A stretch of DNA of 64,000 bases from positions 41,173 to 105,172 of the forward strand of contig JAIXOJ010000216.1 of the NCBI GenBank assembly GCA_027486835.1, read 5' to 3'. The stretch's first letter is position 1; every line of letters starts with the position of its first letter. Origin of the DNA: Chitinophagaceae bacterium. GTDB lineage: Bacteria; Bacteroidota; Bacteroidia; Chitinophagales; Chitinophagaceae. The notes beneath the pieces were generated by a model. The model made no database searches. It saw nothing but the letters and a program-made list of their open reading frames with translations, and was not told the DNA's origin. Shown here piece after piece: positions 55,057-63,760 of this stretch. The position numbers and the translations under genes are program-made.

Positions 55057-56151
55057 TTAGTACGCTACTTTAACTGTATTGGTCTGGGGCATATTTGCAT
55101 TTCTCCTAGCAATATTTCTGACTGCGGCTGCGGTAATTTCTTTAAAAGCCAATTTAGACAATTCATCATTGCCTACTGCTGCAGGTACGCCTTCATCGCC
55201 GCCCTCCCTTATACTTTGTACTAACGGAACTTGACCCAAAAATGGTAACTCGTATTCCTCTGCTAGGCGTTTACCGCCTTCTTTTCCAAATAAGAAATAT
55301 TTGTTTTCAGGAAGTTCTGCAGGCGTGAAATAGGCCATATTTTCTACAAGTCCTATAATGGGTACATTAATTTGTGCTTGACCAAACATGGCAATTCCTT
55401 TTTTGGCATCGGCTAATGCAACATTTTGAGGTGTAGTAACAATAACCACCCCTGTAACTGGTACAGTTTGCATCAAGGTGAGGTGAATATCACCTGTGCC
55501 GGGAGGCATATCTATAATTAAATAATCTAGTTCGCCCCAGTCAACCTCGGTTACAAACTGTTTAATGGCACTGCTCGCCATCGGGCCACGCCAAACCACC
55601 GCATTTTTCTCATCTACCAAAAGCCCAATGCTCATTAATTTAATGCCGTATTTATCTAATGGAACAATCATGCCCTTTCCATTCACTTCGCGCATCATTG
55701 GTCGTTCGCCCCTCACGCCAAACATAATAGGAACGCTAGGCCCATAAATGTCTGCATCCATCAAACCAACAGTTGCACCACCCTCTGCTAAGGTTAAAGC
55801 CAAGTTGGCAGCAACAGTGCTTTTGCCCACCCCCCCTTTTCCACTGACAACAGCAATAATGTTTTTTACTCCGCTCAGAATACTTTTTTCGTCTTTTCTG
55901 TTGGTGGTGGTATTGGAGGTAAAGTTTACGGTTACTATAGCATTCTTATTTACCAAAAGCTTTATTGCGTTTTCACTTGCACGGCTCATCATGTCTTTCA
56001 TAGGACAAGCGGGTGTGGTTAAAACAATAGTGAACGCTACTTTCTCACCATCAATCACAATATCCTTAACCATGTTTAGGGTAACTAAATCTTTGCCCAA
56101 ATCGGGCTCTTGAACATTGCTAAGAGCCTTCAAAATATCTGCTTCTGTCAT
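55057..56151 (-). CDS. Mrp/NBP35-family Fe-S carrier ATPase
   Basis: A 364-residue ApbC-like protein. Seen: an N-terminal MIP18 (DUF59) domain (residues about 1-85, with FTIVLTTPACPMKDMM), then a deviant Walker A VVSGKGGVGKST near 105 and DADIYGPSVP (switch/Walker region). Known: this ATPase class carries and delivers Fe-S clusters; the metal-binding Cys pair of NBP35-type proteins is not obvious here. ATG 56151 (MTEADILKAL) is chosen over the longer frame to 56205. Confidence 0.93.
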   Translation of the reverse strand: MTEADILKALSNVQEPDLGKDLVTLNMVKDIVIDGEKVAFTIVLTTPACPMKDMMSRASENAIKLLVNKNAIVTVNFTSNTTTNRKDEKSILSGVKNIIAVVSGKGGVGKSTVAANLALTLAEGGATVGLMDADIYGPSVPIMFGVRGERPMMREVNGKGMIVPLDKYGIKLMSIGLLVDEKNAVVWRGPMASSAIKQFVTEVDWGELDYLIIDMPPGTGDIHLTLMQTVPVTGVVIVTTPQNVALADAKKGIAMFGQAQINVPIIGLVENMAYFTPAELPENKYFLFGKEGGKRLAEEYELPFLGQVPLVQSIREGGDEGVPAAVGNDELSKLAFKEITAAAVRNIARRNANMPQTNTVKVAY

Positions 56152-56302
56152 CGCGAAAGTTTTTGTTAAAATAAAATATAGCGTGTAAAAGTAACCTGAC
56201 AGCACCGTACTTTGTTGAGCATTTCCAAAAATTGCTTTTCCTTTTGTTTTTCATTTACCCCTTCATATCTTGACTGTGGTTATCCTTTTCTTTAGACAGA
56301 TT

Positions 56303-56953
56303 ATGAATAAAGCACTTCGTTTCTCTTTCTTTTTGCTGCCTTTGTTATTAAGTTTTACGCTCAATGCCCAGCAGAAACCGATGAATCAAAAAGATTCGGT
56401 AGTGCAACTTTATGGTGTTGTGATGACGGCAGACAGCTTAAGGGGCGTGCCTTCTGCAAGTGTGGTAGTAGTGGGCAAGGGGCGAGGTACGATTACAAAC
56501 AGTGACGGTGTTTTTTCTATTGTTGTATTAAAAGGTGATCAAATCACTTTTTCCTCCATCGGATTTAAAGACAAAACCATCTATATACCCACCAACTTAA
56601 CCGATAATCAATACAGCGTCATACAACTTTTGGTGAGCGACACTGCCTATTTGCCCGCCACTATATTAAAACCAAGGCCAACAAGAGAACAGTTTGAAAG
56701 GGATTTCGTGAATAACATTATACCAGATGACAATTACGAAATTGCCAGAAGAAATACAGATGAAGCTTCTAGAAAAGTATTATTAGCTACGCTGCCACCC
56801 GATGGTAGGGAAGCAGTAAATTATCAATTGAAACAACAGGCGAGTAAATATTACTATGCTGGGCAGGTAGCACCCATTAACCTTTTAAACCCGCTGGCTT
56901 GGGCGGACTTTATTAAAGCTTGGAAGCGGGGTGATTTTAAGAGTAAAAAGTAA
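56303..56953 (+). CDS. Carboxypeptidase-regulatory-like domain protein
   Basis: A 216-residue exported protein starting at ATG 56303 (MNKALRFSFFLLPLLLSFTL), with signal cleavage after NAQ. Seen: a CarbopepD_reg-like domain (VQLYGVVMTADSLRGVPSAS; GRGTITNSDGVFSIVVLKGD; ITFSSIGFKDKTIYI), then an about 90-residue charged tail without known family. Known: this domain is common at the start of TonB-dependent receptors, but no barrel follows. It may be a periplasmic accessory protein. Confidence 0.85.
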   Translation: MNKALRFSFFLLPLLLSFTLNAQQKPMNQKDSVVQLYGVVMTADSLRGVPSASVVVVGKGRGTITNSDGVFSIVVLKGDQITFSSIGFKDKTIYIPTNLTDNQYSVIQLLVSDTAYLPATILKPRPTREQFERDFVNNIIPDDNYEIARRNTDEASRKVLLATLPPDGREAVNYQLKQQASKYYYAGQVAPINLLNPLAWADFIKAWKRGDFKSKK

Positions 56954-56990
56954 CACACGCCTCAATTAAGTAGCAAGCAATTTTTAGCAA

Positions 56991-57626
56991 TTATTGCTTT
57001 TGGGAAATCTTAAGCATGCTCGGCTTATAATCATGGATATTGATGGTTTCGGTGCAGAAATCATACTCTTGTTTGTCATTACTACAAACGATTATTAGCT
57101 TATTGTCCCCATATTGCTTTACCAATGATTTGTATAATTGAATGCCGTTATCGTCAAGATTGGTACAAGGTTCGTCGAGCAATAAAATGGGTACATCAGA
57201 AAAAATGGCTTGTGCCAGTTTTAATCTTTGTTTCATTCCGCTACTATAAAACCTTATCTGCTTTTTTGCTGCCATTCCCAGACCAACTAATTCAAGTATC
57301 TCTTTGATTCCTATACCAGCAATAAAGGGTTTGAATGAAGTGTGAAACTGCAACATTTCGGCAGATGTCATTTCTTCAATCAATTCTAAATAAGGAGCTG
57401 CCAATGCAAGGTGTTCATAAATCCCTTTATTTGGAATGGGGGTGTACTCTAAAGAACCTTCACTTGGTGTAACGGCACCAGCAATGGTTTGTAACAATGT
57501 GCTTTTTCCTGTACCGTTTGACCCAGTAATTGCATAAGCTTTACCCTGCAAAAAAGTATAGTTGCATTCTCTAAAAATCCATTCTCTATTATACCGCTTT
57601 CCAGTGTTTATTAATTCAATTTTCAT
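56991..57626 (-). CDS. ABC transporter ATP-binding protein
   Basis: A 211-residue nucleotide-binding domain. Seen: Walker A GSNGTGKST (35-43), Q-loop region, signature YSSGMKQRLKLAQA, Walker B ILLLDEPCTNLDD, and H-switch ICSNDKQE near 185, in which the usual His is replaced by Asn. There is no permease gene next to it, so the partner is unknown; a hydrophobic partner could be encoded elsewhere. Confidence 0.9.
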   Translation of the reverse strand: MKIELINTGKRYNREWIFRECNYTFLQGKAYAITGSNGTGKSTLLQTIAGAVTPSEGSLEYTPIPNKGIYEHLALAAPYLELIEEMTSAEMLQFHTSFKPFIAGIGIKEILELVGLGMAAKKQIRFYSSGMKQRLKLAQAIFSDVPILLLDEPCTNLDDNGIQLYKSLVKQYGDNKLIIVCSNDKQEYDFCTETINIHDYKPSMLKISQKQ

Positions 57627-57630
57627 TCAT

Positions 57631-57692
57631 TAGTAAGTTGTAAGTATAAAGTTCTGAGTAGTAGGTAGAGAGCGGTAAGTAGTGAGTGATAA
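57631..57692. repeat. Dispersed TAAGTTGTAAGTATAAAG-type repeat
   Basis: AGTAAGTTGTAAGTATAAAG followed by GTAGGTAGAGAGCGGTAAGT, directly 5' of the ABC ATP-binding gene. Same family as 2441-2480 and 62335-62360. Confidence 0.55.
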
Positions 57693-57781
57693 GAATCTGA
57701 TTTAAATAGTCGTAGAATTTTCTTTTACAAAAAAAAACGCGCTGAATTTATGTAGCAAATATCAGGGATAGGTATCTGAAT

Positions 57782-58546
57782 TTAGGGTATTGGGGTGATT
57801 ACCGTTTGCACATCCTCGTCATCTTCTATGTTGTGCATTTCCCTTAAAATCTGGGGGTATCGCCAAGCTACCCTTACACTCGGGGGCTTTACTGAAAATT
57901 TCTTTGGGTTAGGTAAACAAGCAATAATCATAGCTGCTTCTTGACGGGTTAGTTCTTTGGATGATTTATTAAAATAAGCTTGTGATGCTGCTTCTATTCC
58001 AAAAATACCTGGCCCCATTTCAATAACATTCAAATACACTTCTAATATTCTTTGCTTGCCCCAAAGCTGTTCGATGAGCAAAGTGAAGTAAGCTTCTGGT
58101 ACTTTTCGTACGTATTTCCAAATACCCCCACCTTGCCATAGAAAAACATTCTTCGCTGTTTGCTGGCTAATGGTACTTGTACCTGCTCCTCGGGGCAGTT
58201 TATTTTTTTTCTTCTTCCTTGGTTTAAAGCTTTTTTCAATGGCAATAAGGTCAAATCCATTGTGGTCGGGGAATCGCTGGTCTTCACTTGCAATGGCTGC
58301 TAATCTTGCATTGGTGCTAATCAAGTGAGCCGGCATGTAGTTCCTTTTAAGGCCGTAGCTAATTCCGTTGCTCAACTGCGTGAGGGTAATGGGAGGCATT
58401 ATCCATTTACCTGCAAGCACGTATAAGAATGATGACACAAACATGTATAACAATGTTTTGCCTACAAAACGCCAAAAACGCCTCCGTTTAGGCGGTTTTT
58501 CAGCCTTTTCTTTTGCCTCTTTGGCTTTACTTTCCATATACTGCAA
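57782..58546 (-). CDS. mtgA: Monofunctional peptidoglycan glycosyltransferase
   Basis: A 254-residue GT51 enzyme polymerising lipid II into glycan strands. Seen: a transmembrane helix (TLLYMFVSSFLYVLAGKWIM, residues about 31-50), the catalytic IASEDQRFPDHNGFD (Glu88), GAGTSTISQQTAKNVFL, and LEVYLNVIEMGPGIFGIEAA. The transpeptidase domain is absent, as expected for MtgA. A lysine-rich N-terminus (AKEAKEKAEKPPKRRR) faces the cytoplasm. Confidence 0.94.
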   Translation of the reverse strand: MQYMESKAKEAKEKAEKPPKRRRFWRFVGKTLLYMFVSSFLYVLAGKWIMPPITLTQLSNGISYGLKRNYMPAHLISTNARLAAIASEDQRFPDHNGFDLIAIEKSFKPRKKKKNKLPRGAGTSTISQQTAKNVFLWQGGGIWKYVRKVPEAYFTLLIEQLWGKQRILEVYLNVIEMGPGIFGIEAASQAYFNKSSKELTRQEAAMIIACLPNPKKFSVKPPSVRVAWRYPQILREMHNIEDDEDVQTVITPIP

Positions 58547-58660
58547 ATAAACAGGGTATTCTAAGGGAGTTTAGTATTGTTAGTAAGTCTAGGCTATAGT
58601 TTATGCCAATCAAACTTGTATAAACAGAAATGAAACCAGAGGGTTATTGGTAAAAAAGCA

Positions 58661-58695
58661 AAAAGGCATTGATATGCTAGATATCAATGCCTTTT
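58661..58695 (-). terminator. Terminator of tRNA-Lys
   Basis: AAAAGGCATTGATAT and ATATCAATGCCTTTT form a perfect 15-bp stem around GCTAG. The minus-strand tail is TGCTTTTTTACC. It lies 9 bp past the tRNA 3' end. Confidence 0.9.
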
Positions 58696-58704
58696 CTTAA
58701 CCCG

Positions 58705-58777
58705 TGATCCTGTTGGGACTCGAACCCAAGACCCCATCATTAAAAGTGATGTGCTCTACCAACTGAGCTACAAGATC
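58705..58777 (-). tRNA. tRNA-Lys (anticodon TTT)
   Basis: A 73-nt cloverleaf. The acceptor stem GATCTTG pairs with CAGGATC (one G-T), with discriminator A. The D-arm is GCTCAGTTGGTAGAGC, the anticodon loop CTTTTAA, and the T-arm TTGGGTTCGAGTCCCAA. CCA is not encoded. A terminator follows. Confidence 0.96.
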
Positions 58778-58952
58778 TTCACCCGAATTTTGACTGATAA
58801 TTATCAGCCCTTTTTCGTTTAGGGAGTGCAAAAATAGGGGAATGAAATTCTCCACCAACTTTTTACCATAATTTTTTTTATTCTTTTTTTCAAAGCCCCT
58901 GAATATGCTGCTAGTGGGGCTTACATTTGACGCTTAAAATATTGAAACTATT

Positions 58953-59759
58953 ATGTCGTTGTTTAGCAATAAAGTGGTGGTGGTTACGGGTGGTAGTGAG
59001 GGCATTGGGAAGGCTTTGGTAGATGCGTTTTTGGCTCTTGGGGCCAAGGTGGCTACTTGTGGTAGAAATTACGACAAGCTGTATCAAATTCAGTCTTTAC
59101 ATGCAGGTAAACCACTACTTATTCACACAACCGATGTAAGCAAAGAACAGGAGTGCAAAAACTTTATTGACACGGTGTTGAAGAATTTCGGACACATTGA
59201 TATACTCATAAATAATGCGGGCATATCTATGCGGGCTTTGTTTGCCGATGTTTCTATTGATGCACTAAGAAAAGTGATGGACGTTAATTTTTGGGGGAGT
59301 GTTTATTGTACCAAATTCGCTTTAGCCAGTATTGAAAAGCAGAGAGGAACGATCGTAAGCATTTCATCGGTGGCAGGATTTAGAGGTTTGCCTGGGCGCA
59401 CTGGATATTCTGCCAGCAAGTTTGCCCTTAATGGATGGATGGAGGCTTTGCGTACAGAATTGCTAGACAGTGGGGTGAATGTATTGTGGGTAAGCCCAGG
59501 TTTTACTGCATCTAACATTAGGAATGCCGCACTAGATAGCAAGGGAAATCCGCAGGGAGAATCACCGATGGACGAAGGTGCTATGATGAGTAGCGAGGCT
59601 TGTGCACAACATATAATAGATGCTATCGGAAAACGCAAAAGAACGGTGGTGCTTTCGGCGCAAGGCAAACAGACGGTGATCCTCAATAAACTGTTTCCTA
59701 GTTTGGCAGACAAGCTGGTAAGAAAGTTTTTCTATAAAAACAATACTTTGATAAAATAA
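58953..59759 (+). CDS. SDR family oxidoreductase
   Basis: A 268-residue classical SDR. Seen: TGGSEGIGKALVDAF near residue 12, GRN after beta-2 (NADP-like), NNAG near 88, ISSVAG with the catalytic Ser near 140, and YSASKFAL (Tyr/Lys near 156). It ends with a basic helical stretch (DKLVRKFFYKNNTLIK) that may touch membrane. Substrate unknown. The SAM hydrolase gene follows 23 bp downstream on the same strand, so they may share a transcript. Confidence 0.88.
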   Translation: MSLFSNKVVVVTGGSEGIGKALVDAFLALGAKVATCGRNYDKLYQIQSLHAGKPLLIHTTDVSKEQECKNFIDTVLKNFGHIDILINNAGISMRALFADVSIDALRKVMDVNFWGSVYCTKFALASIEKQRGTIVSISSVAGFRGLPGRTGYSASKFALNGWMEALRTELLDSGVNVLWVSPGFTASNIRNAALDSKGNPQGESPMDEGAMMSSEACAQHIIDAIGKRKRTVVLSAQGKQTVILNKLFPSLADKLVRKFFYKNNTLIK

Positions 59760-59782
59760 CATTTTTGCATTAAGTACCGCTC

Positions 59783-60607
59783 ATGGCAATTATTACGCTT
59801 AGTACTGATATAGGTCAACAAGACTATCTTGTAGGGGCCATTAAGGGGCAACTTTTAATGCAGGATGCCACTTTCAATATTGTTGATATCACCCATTATT
59901 TAACCAATACTAATTTTCCTCAGGCTGCTTATATAACTGCTAATGCATTCAAGCATTTTCCTGTAAACACCTTCCATATTGTTATTCTAAATTATTTTGA
60001 CACTTCTGTTAACCACCTGTTGGTGGCTATGCACAACGAGCAATATATCATTTGCCCAGACAATGGTATTCTTACCATGATTGCAGGGGTAAAACCTTCC
60101 AATATTGCCAAGATTGCTTTGAGGGGGCACCATACTTTGTTATCTAGAACCGCTGTTGTAGCGCAAGTGATTCATTATATCACCCAACATGGCAAATTTG
60201 CCGTTGATACGGAAAACCCAATTGTGATAAATGAAAAATACCCACTCAAAGCCATGGTGGGGACGAACTGGATTGAGGGTCAAATTTTGTTTATTGACCA
60301 ATTTGAAAATGTGGTGGTAAACATTACCCAACAAGAATTTGAAGAAAAGCGCGCTGGCCGAAAATTTAATATCCTTTTTACCCGTGATGATGTCATTAAC
60401 AGCATTAGCAACAACTATTCTGATGCCGCAGATGGCGACAAATTGGCTTTTTTTAATTCGGCGGGGTATCTAGAAATTGCAATTAACAAAGGAAATATGG
60501 CTGGTATTTTTGGCTTGCAGGGATACCATGAGCAAATGAACAAAATAGGTTCCGTGACCAAAAACAAATGGTTTTACCAAAGCGTGAAGGTGTTTTTTGT
60601 TGATTAA
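59783..60607 (+). CDS. SAM hydroxide adenosyltransferase (DUF62)
   Basis: A 274-residue enzyme of the DUF62 family, which hydrolyses S-adenosylmethionine to adenosine and methionine. Seen: MAIITLSTDIGQQDYLVGAI, VDITHYLTNTNFPQAAYI, the CPDNGILTM loop, and IDQFENVVVNI with AFFNSAGYLEIAINKGN at the C-terminus. Known: chlorinase/fluorinase relatives share this fold, but the hydroxide form is usual. It would salvage adenosine or limit SAM. Start ATG at 59783. Confidence 0.93.
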   Translation: MAIITLSTDIGQQDYLVGAIKGQLLMQDATFNIVDITHYLTNTNFPQAAYITANAFKHFPVNTFHIVILNYFDTSVNHLLVAMHNEQYIICPDNGILTMIAGVKPSNIAKIALRGHHTLLSRTAVVAQVIHYITQHGKFAVDTENPIVINEKYPLKAMVGTNWIEGQILFIDQFENVVVNITQQEFEEKRAGRKFNILFTRDDVINSISNNYSDAADGDKLAFFNSAGYLEIAINKGNMAGIFGLQGYHEQMNKIGSVTKNKWFYQSVKVFFVD

Positions 60608-60828
60608 TGTATGTGTGGAGGGGATACTGCCGGCCAGAATATTTCCTCTTGCAGATGTAATTAAAGATGTATTAAGTCTTATCTATTTTCACATACTTTA
60701 TCAATATTGGTTAACCTTAAAATATGCAAGAAAGATTGGTATAATGCTGTCTTTCTAAATTTCATCCTCTGTATTGTTTTAATGTCTGAAATTAGGCCTG
60801 TTTCTGGATTTTTTAGCCCACATTGCAG

Positions 60829-61590
60829 CTAAGTAATTGCAAATCTATTATAGTCATGGGTTGGAGGGTTTCGGGGTTTGTTTGGGGGGACTACAAATTT
60901 TCTTTTCTTCACTGGGGTGCTTTTGTATTTCAGCATTTGGTATCTCGCTTGTACTTCTTGACTTTGCTTACTGCATTGAACAATTTTGATGGCTTGGTTA
61001 TCTTGACCTTTCATAGTGGTATCCACTTCCTTTTTCTATGCTAGTGTAGCGATATTTTTATTGTTCTCGCTATCTTCTATGGTGGTGATTGTATAGTTCG
61101 GGTGTATGCTGGGGTATTTTTCTTTCAACCGCCCGATTCGTTGGTGTACTTTCTCCACTGTTTTAGGCCGCTTTTCTTGCCGAGCGATGCTTGGATTTTG
61201 CTCAATCCTTGCTCAAAAGCCTTGGCAAACAGTTGGTTCATCGGCTTTCTTTGGCTTGCTTTGCCACACTATGTATCCGTGTCTACTGGTGGGTGCTGTT
61301 TGCCACTTGTACACTTTGTAGTGTGATGGTTTGACCTTTATTATCGGTAAGAGTTTTGGTGCTACAGTTTTGTTTACCGTGTATTTGTTCATGCCCGAAC
61401 GAGCCACACATAGATAATGAAACCCTCTTTTACGCGGCATCTTCAAATTTTCTTCCGAGGCTGTACCTGTATCTAGCACCACTGTAGGTTTACTATCGGC
61501 TGACAGCGCAAAAATGGATAGCGCATTGATACTTTTTTCTAGCGAGGCTGCATCTGATAAATTGCTCTCGAAAATGCCGCTACCCCCCAA
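60829..61590 (-). pseudogene. Degenerate IS1634-family transposase remnant
   Basis: Minus-strand fragments in more than one frame spell a DDE transposase of the IS1634/IS4 group. Seen: KPTVVLDTGTASEENL near 61490, GFHYLCVARS near 61410, then KKADEPTV near 61235. After a frame change come GKKSGLKTVEKVHQRIGRLK and EKYPSIHPNYTITTIED near 61090-61180, ended by a stop at about 61040. Frameshifts and stops preclude function. The N-terminal third and the terminal inverted repeats are missing, so this is an old, truncated insertion. No intact IS copy is in the window. Confidence 0.85.
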
Positions 61591-61677
61591 GAAAAACAGA
61601 ATTTATTAACTCTTGCCCTATAAATTTTATCCAAAGCCGCAAAAACTGCTGCAATGTTTTTTAACCCATCGCTCCAT

Positions 61678-62292
61678 TTAGAGTGACAAGTCCAATACCG
61701 TTTGTGGATGTACTAAATGAATCGTTTGCAGCCCCACTTCTTCTGCCCCCTCAATATTTTTAATGGTATCATCGATAAACAAAGTTTCGCTAGCCACTAG
61801 TTGCTGTTCGTTAATGATGTGCTCAAATGAATCATGATACGGTTTTCGTAAGCCCATTTCATGGGAATAATAAGCCTTGATGAAATGATCATTAAAATCT
61901 GTACGTCCTAAATCTCGAGCATACAGTTTATGTATAGCCTCATAATGTATTTGGTTGGTGTTGGAAAACAGAAAAACACGGTATCGCTGGCTTATTTCTT
62001 CTAGCCACTCAATACGTTCTGGGCTAAAGGAAAGCAACATGGCATTCCAACCCTCTTCAATCTGTTCGTTTGTTAAGTCTGTGTTTGTCTCTGCACGAAA
62101 GCGGTTATAAAACTCTTCTGTGGAAATGAACCCCCTTTCTAAATCCTCAAAAAGGGTATTTGCATGGTGCTGGGTATAAAAGGAATCGAAATCTTTCACC
62201 CCAAACCGAACAAATGCCTCTTTGGTTAAACCAAAATTTAAGTTGAGGAATATGCCCCCTAAATCGAAAATGATGTTTTTAACTTCACTCAT
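61678..62292 (-). CDS. HAD-family phosphatase (YihX-like)
   Basis: A 204-residue haloacid dehalogenase-like phosphatase. ATG at 62292 (MSEVKNIIFDLGGIFLNLNF) is chosen over the longer frame to 62382. Seen: motif I FDLGG (nucleophile Asp), motif II LFSNTNQIHYE, the lysine motif EMGLRKPYHDSF, and motif IV TLFIDDTIKNIEGAE. Known: the YihX branch dephosphorylates hexose phosphates, but substrate prediction is not safe. Start lies in a short dispersed-repeat context. Confidence 0.9.
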   Translation of the reverse strand: MSEVKNIIFDLGGIFLNLNFGLTKEAFVRFGVKDFDSFYTQHHANTLFEDLERGFISTEEFYNRFRAETNTDLTNEQIEEGWNAMLLSFSPERIEWLEEISQRYRVFLFSNTNQIHYEAIHKLYARDLGRTDFNDHFIKAYYSHEMGLRKPYHDSFEHIINEQQLVASETLFIDDTIKNIEGAEEVGLQTIHLVHPQTVLDLSL

Positions 62293-62334
62293 ATAAAAAA
62301 TATTAAAAAAGATACTTAAACAATTGTATAAAAT

Positions 62335-62360
62335 AGTAAGTTGTAAGTAATAGGTTCTAG
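62335..62360. repeat. Dispersed TAAGTTGTAAGTAATAGG-type repeat
   Basis: AGTAAGTTGTAAGTAATAGG, 43 bp 5' of the chosen HAD start. Family as at 2441-2480 and 57631-57692. Confidence 0.5.
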
Positions 62361-62426
62361 ATTGAAAAGTAAAAAAGCTCAATTAAAATTAATTGACAAA
62401 TTTACTTTGTCAACTTTACCTACTCC

Positions 62427-63572
62427 CTAATTCTCGATCACTTCAAACAAAAAGAACTGTGTTTTCTCAAACACCGTAAAGTTGTTATCAGCCACCATCA
62501 ACAGGGTTTTATGCCCATTAGGTAGGTTAGGCCCAAAAGTCATTCCTTCTACATTATCAATGTACCTATTTAAGTTGTCCATATTTAGCAAGAGCTTTTT
62601 TGGCGCAACTGAGTACTTTTTGTTGGTAAGCAAGGAAGGGTTGTCAATAATATTAGTAGCCTTACTTAAATCCGTTTCAAAAATTTTAATGGTACTAGAT
62701 AAATGACCGACAGAATAGGAACGCTCCATTACTAATAGTTTATCATCGGAAAGTCCTAGAATATCTGAAATACCATTTACTTTAAATCCTAGCGGTATGG
62801 GGGCATGGGCTACTGGATCTAGCTTGTAAGGATATTGTGCCGTATTTATCCGATGTTTTGTATCAAAACGTAGGATTCTAACCACGGGGTTCACATCTTC
62901 AGTGTCCGCTCTTGGCCCGTCTTCATACAATGGCTCCTCCATGCTTACCAGTAAATCTTTGTAGTTGTTGCTAAAGGCTATGCCTTCGAACACGCTATTT
63001 TGCCGAGGGCCTTTTTCTTCTTTGCTCATTTTAAAAATGGGGGGCAGTCTAAAACTGTCCATTGTTTTGCCTTTATCGTTAGCTATGTTAATGGCAGGAT
63101 CGGCCAAAAGAGTACCCAGCAGGTTTACGCTTCTTTCTCCCTCGCTTGTCCATACCCATTCATTAGTAAGTGGATTCAGCCGCAAAGCTTCTGGATCGGG
63201 GGTTTTGGTTGCATTTTGTTTTGTACTAGGATAAGTGGTGCCATCGGGCTGTAGCAAACTGGTTACGTCTTTAAAAATGACGGTATCAATACCCTTTGAC
63301 CCGATTACAATGTCCAATGTATAGTACCGCGCCGGATTAATACTACTCCTATCATCACAGATGCTGTAATACACCCTTTTATTTGCATCATAATCTAACC
63401 CAGAAAGACCGCCCACTGTAGTATTCTTGAATATCAGATTATGAGGCAATGCGTACTCTCCTAATAATTTCAATTCTTTTATAGCGTGTACTATTGGTAA
63501 AGCCGCCTGCTTTTGTGCCAAGAGCTGACTACACAGCAAAAAACCAATTACAACAGAAAATCTACCTTTCAT
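62427..63572 (-). CDS. Esterase-like activity of phytase family protein
   Basis: A 381-residue exported protein with a signal peptide (MKGRFSVVIGFLLCSQLLAQ). Seen: YDANKRVYYSICDDRSSINP, DPEALRLNPLTNEWVWTSEG, FEGIAFSNNYKDLLVSMEEP, and VEGMTFGPNLPNGHKTLLMV, all typical of the phytase-like beta-propeller family (Phytase-like domain). Known: function is weakly defined; the family name reflects esterase-like activity in one phytase. It is probably periplasmic or surface-bound. Upstream lies a tandem array. Confidence 0.88.
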   Translation of the reverse strand: MKGRFSVVIGFLLCSQLLAQKQAALPIVHAIKELKLLGEYALPHNLIFKNTTVGGLSGLDYDANKRVYYSICDDRSSINPARYYTLDIVIGSKGIDTVIFKDVTSLLQPDGTTYPSTKQNATKTPDPEALRLNPLTNEWVWTSEGERSVNLLGTLLADPAINIANDKGKTMDSFRLPPIFKMSKEEKGPRQNSVFEGIAFSNNYKDLLVSMEEPLYEDGPRADTEDVNPVVRILRFDTKHRINTAQYPYKLDPVAHAPIPLGFKVNGISDILGLSDDKLLVMERSYSVGHLSSTIKIFETDLSKATNIIDNPSLLTNKKYSVAPKKLLLNMDNLNRYIDNVEGMTFGPNLPNGHKTLLMVADNNFTVFEKTQFFLFEVIEN

Positions 63573-63760
63573 CCAATGGTTTTTGGCGGCAAACTAACGG
63601 AAAACAATGGGTACTTTCAAATAGACGAACAATAAACATTAATTCATCTAAGCAGCTTTAGCCGTTTGCTAACAAAAAAGGAGAATGGCAAGTACGTTGT
63701 AGTGGTAGAAATGTAGTGTTGTTAAAATCTGATCATTTGCTTGCACCTTTATTTAAGTTA

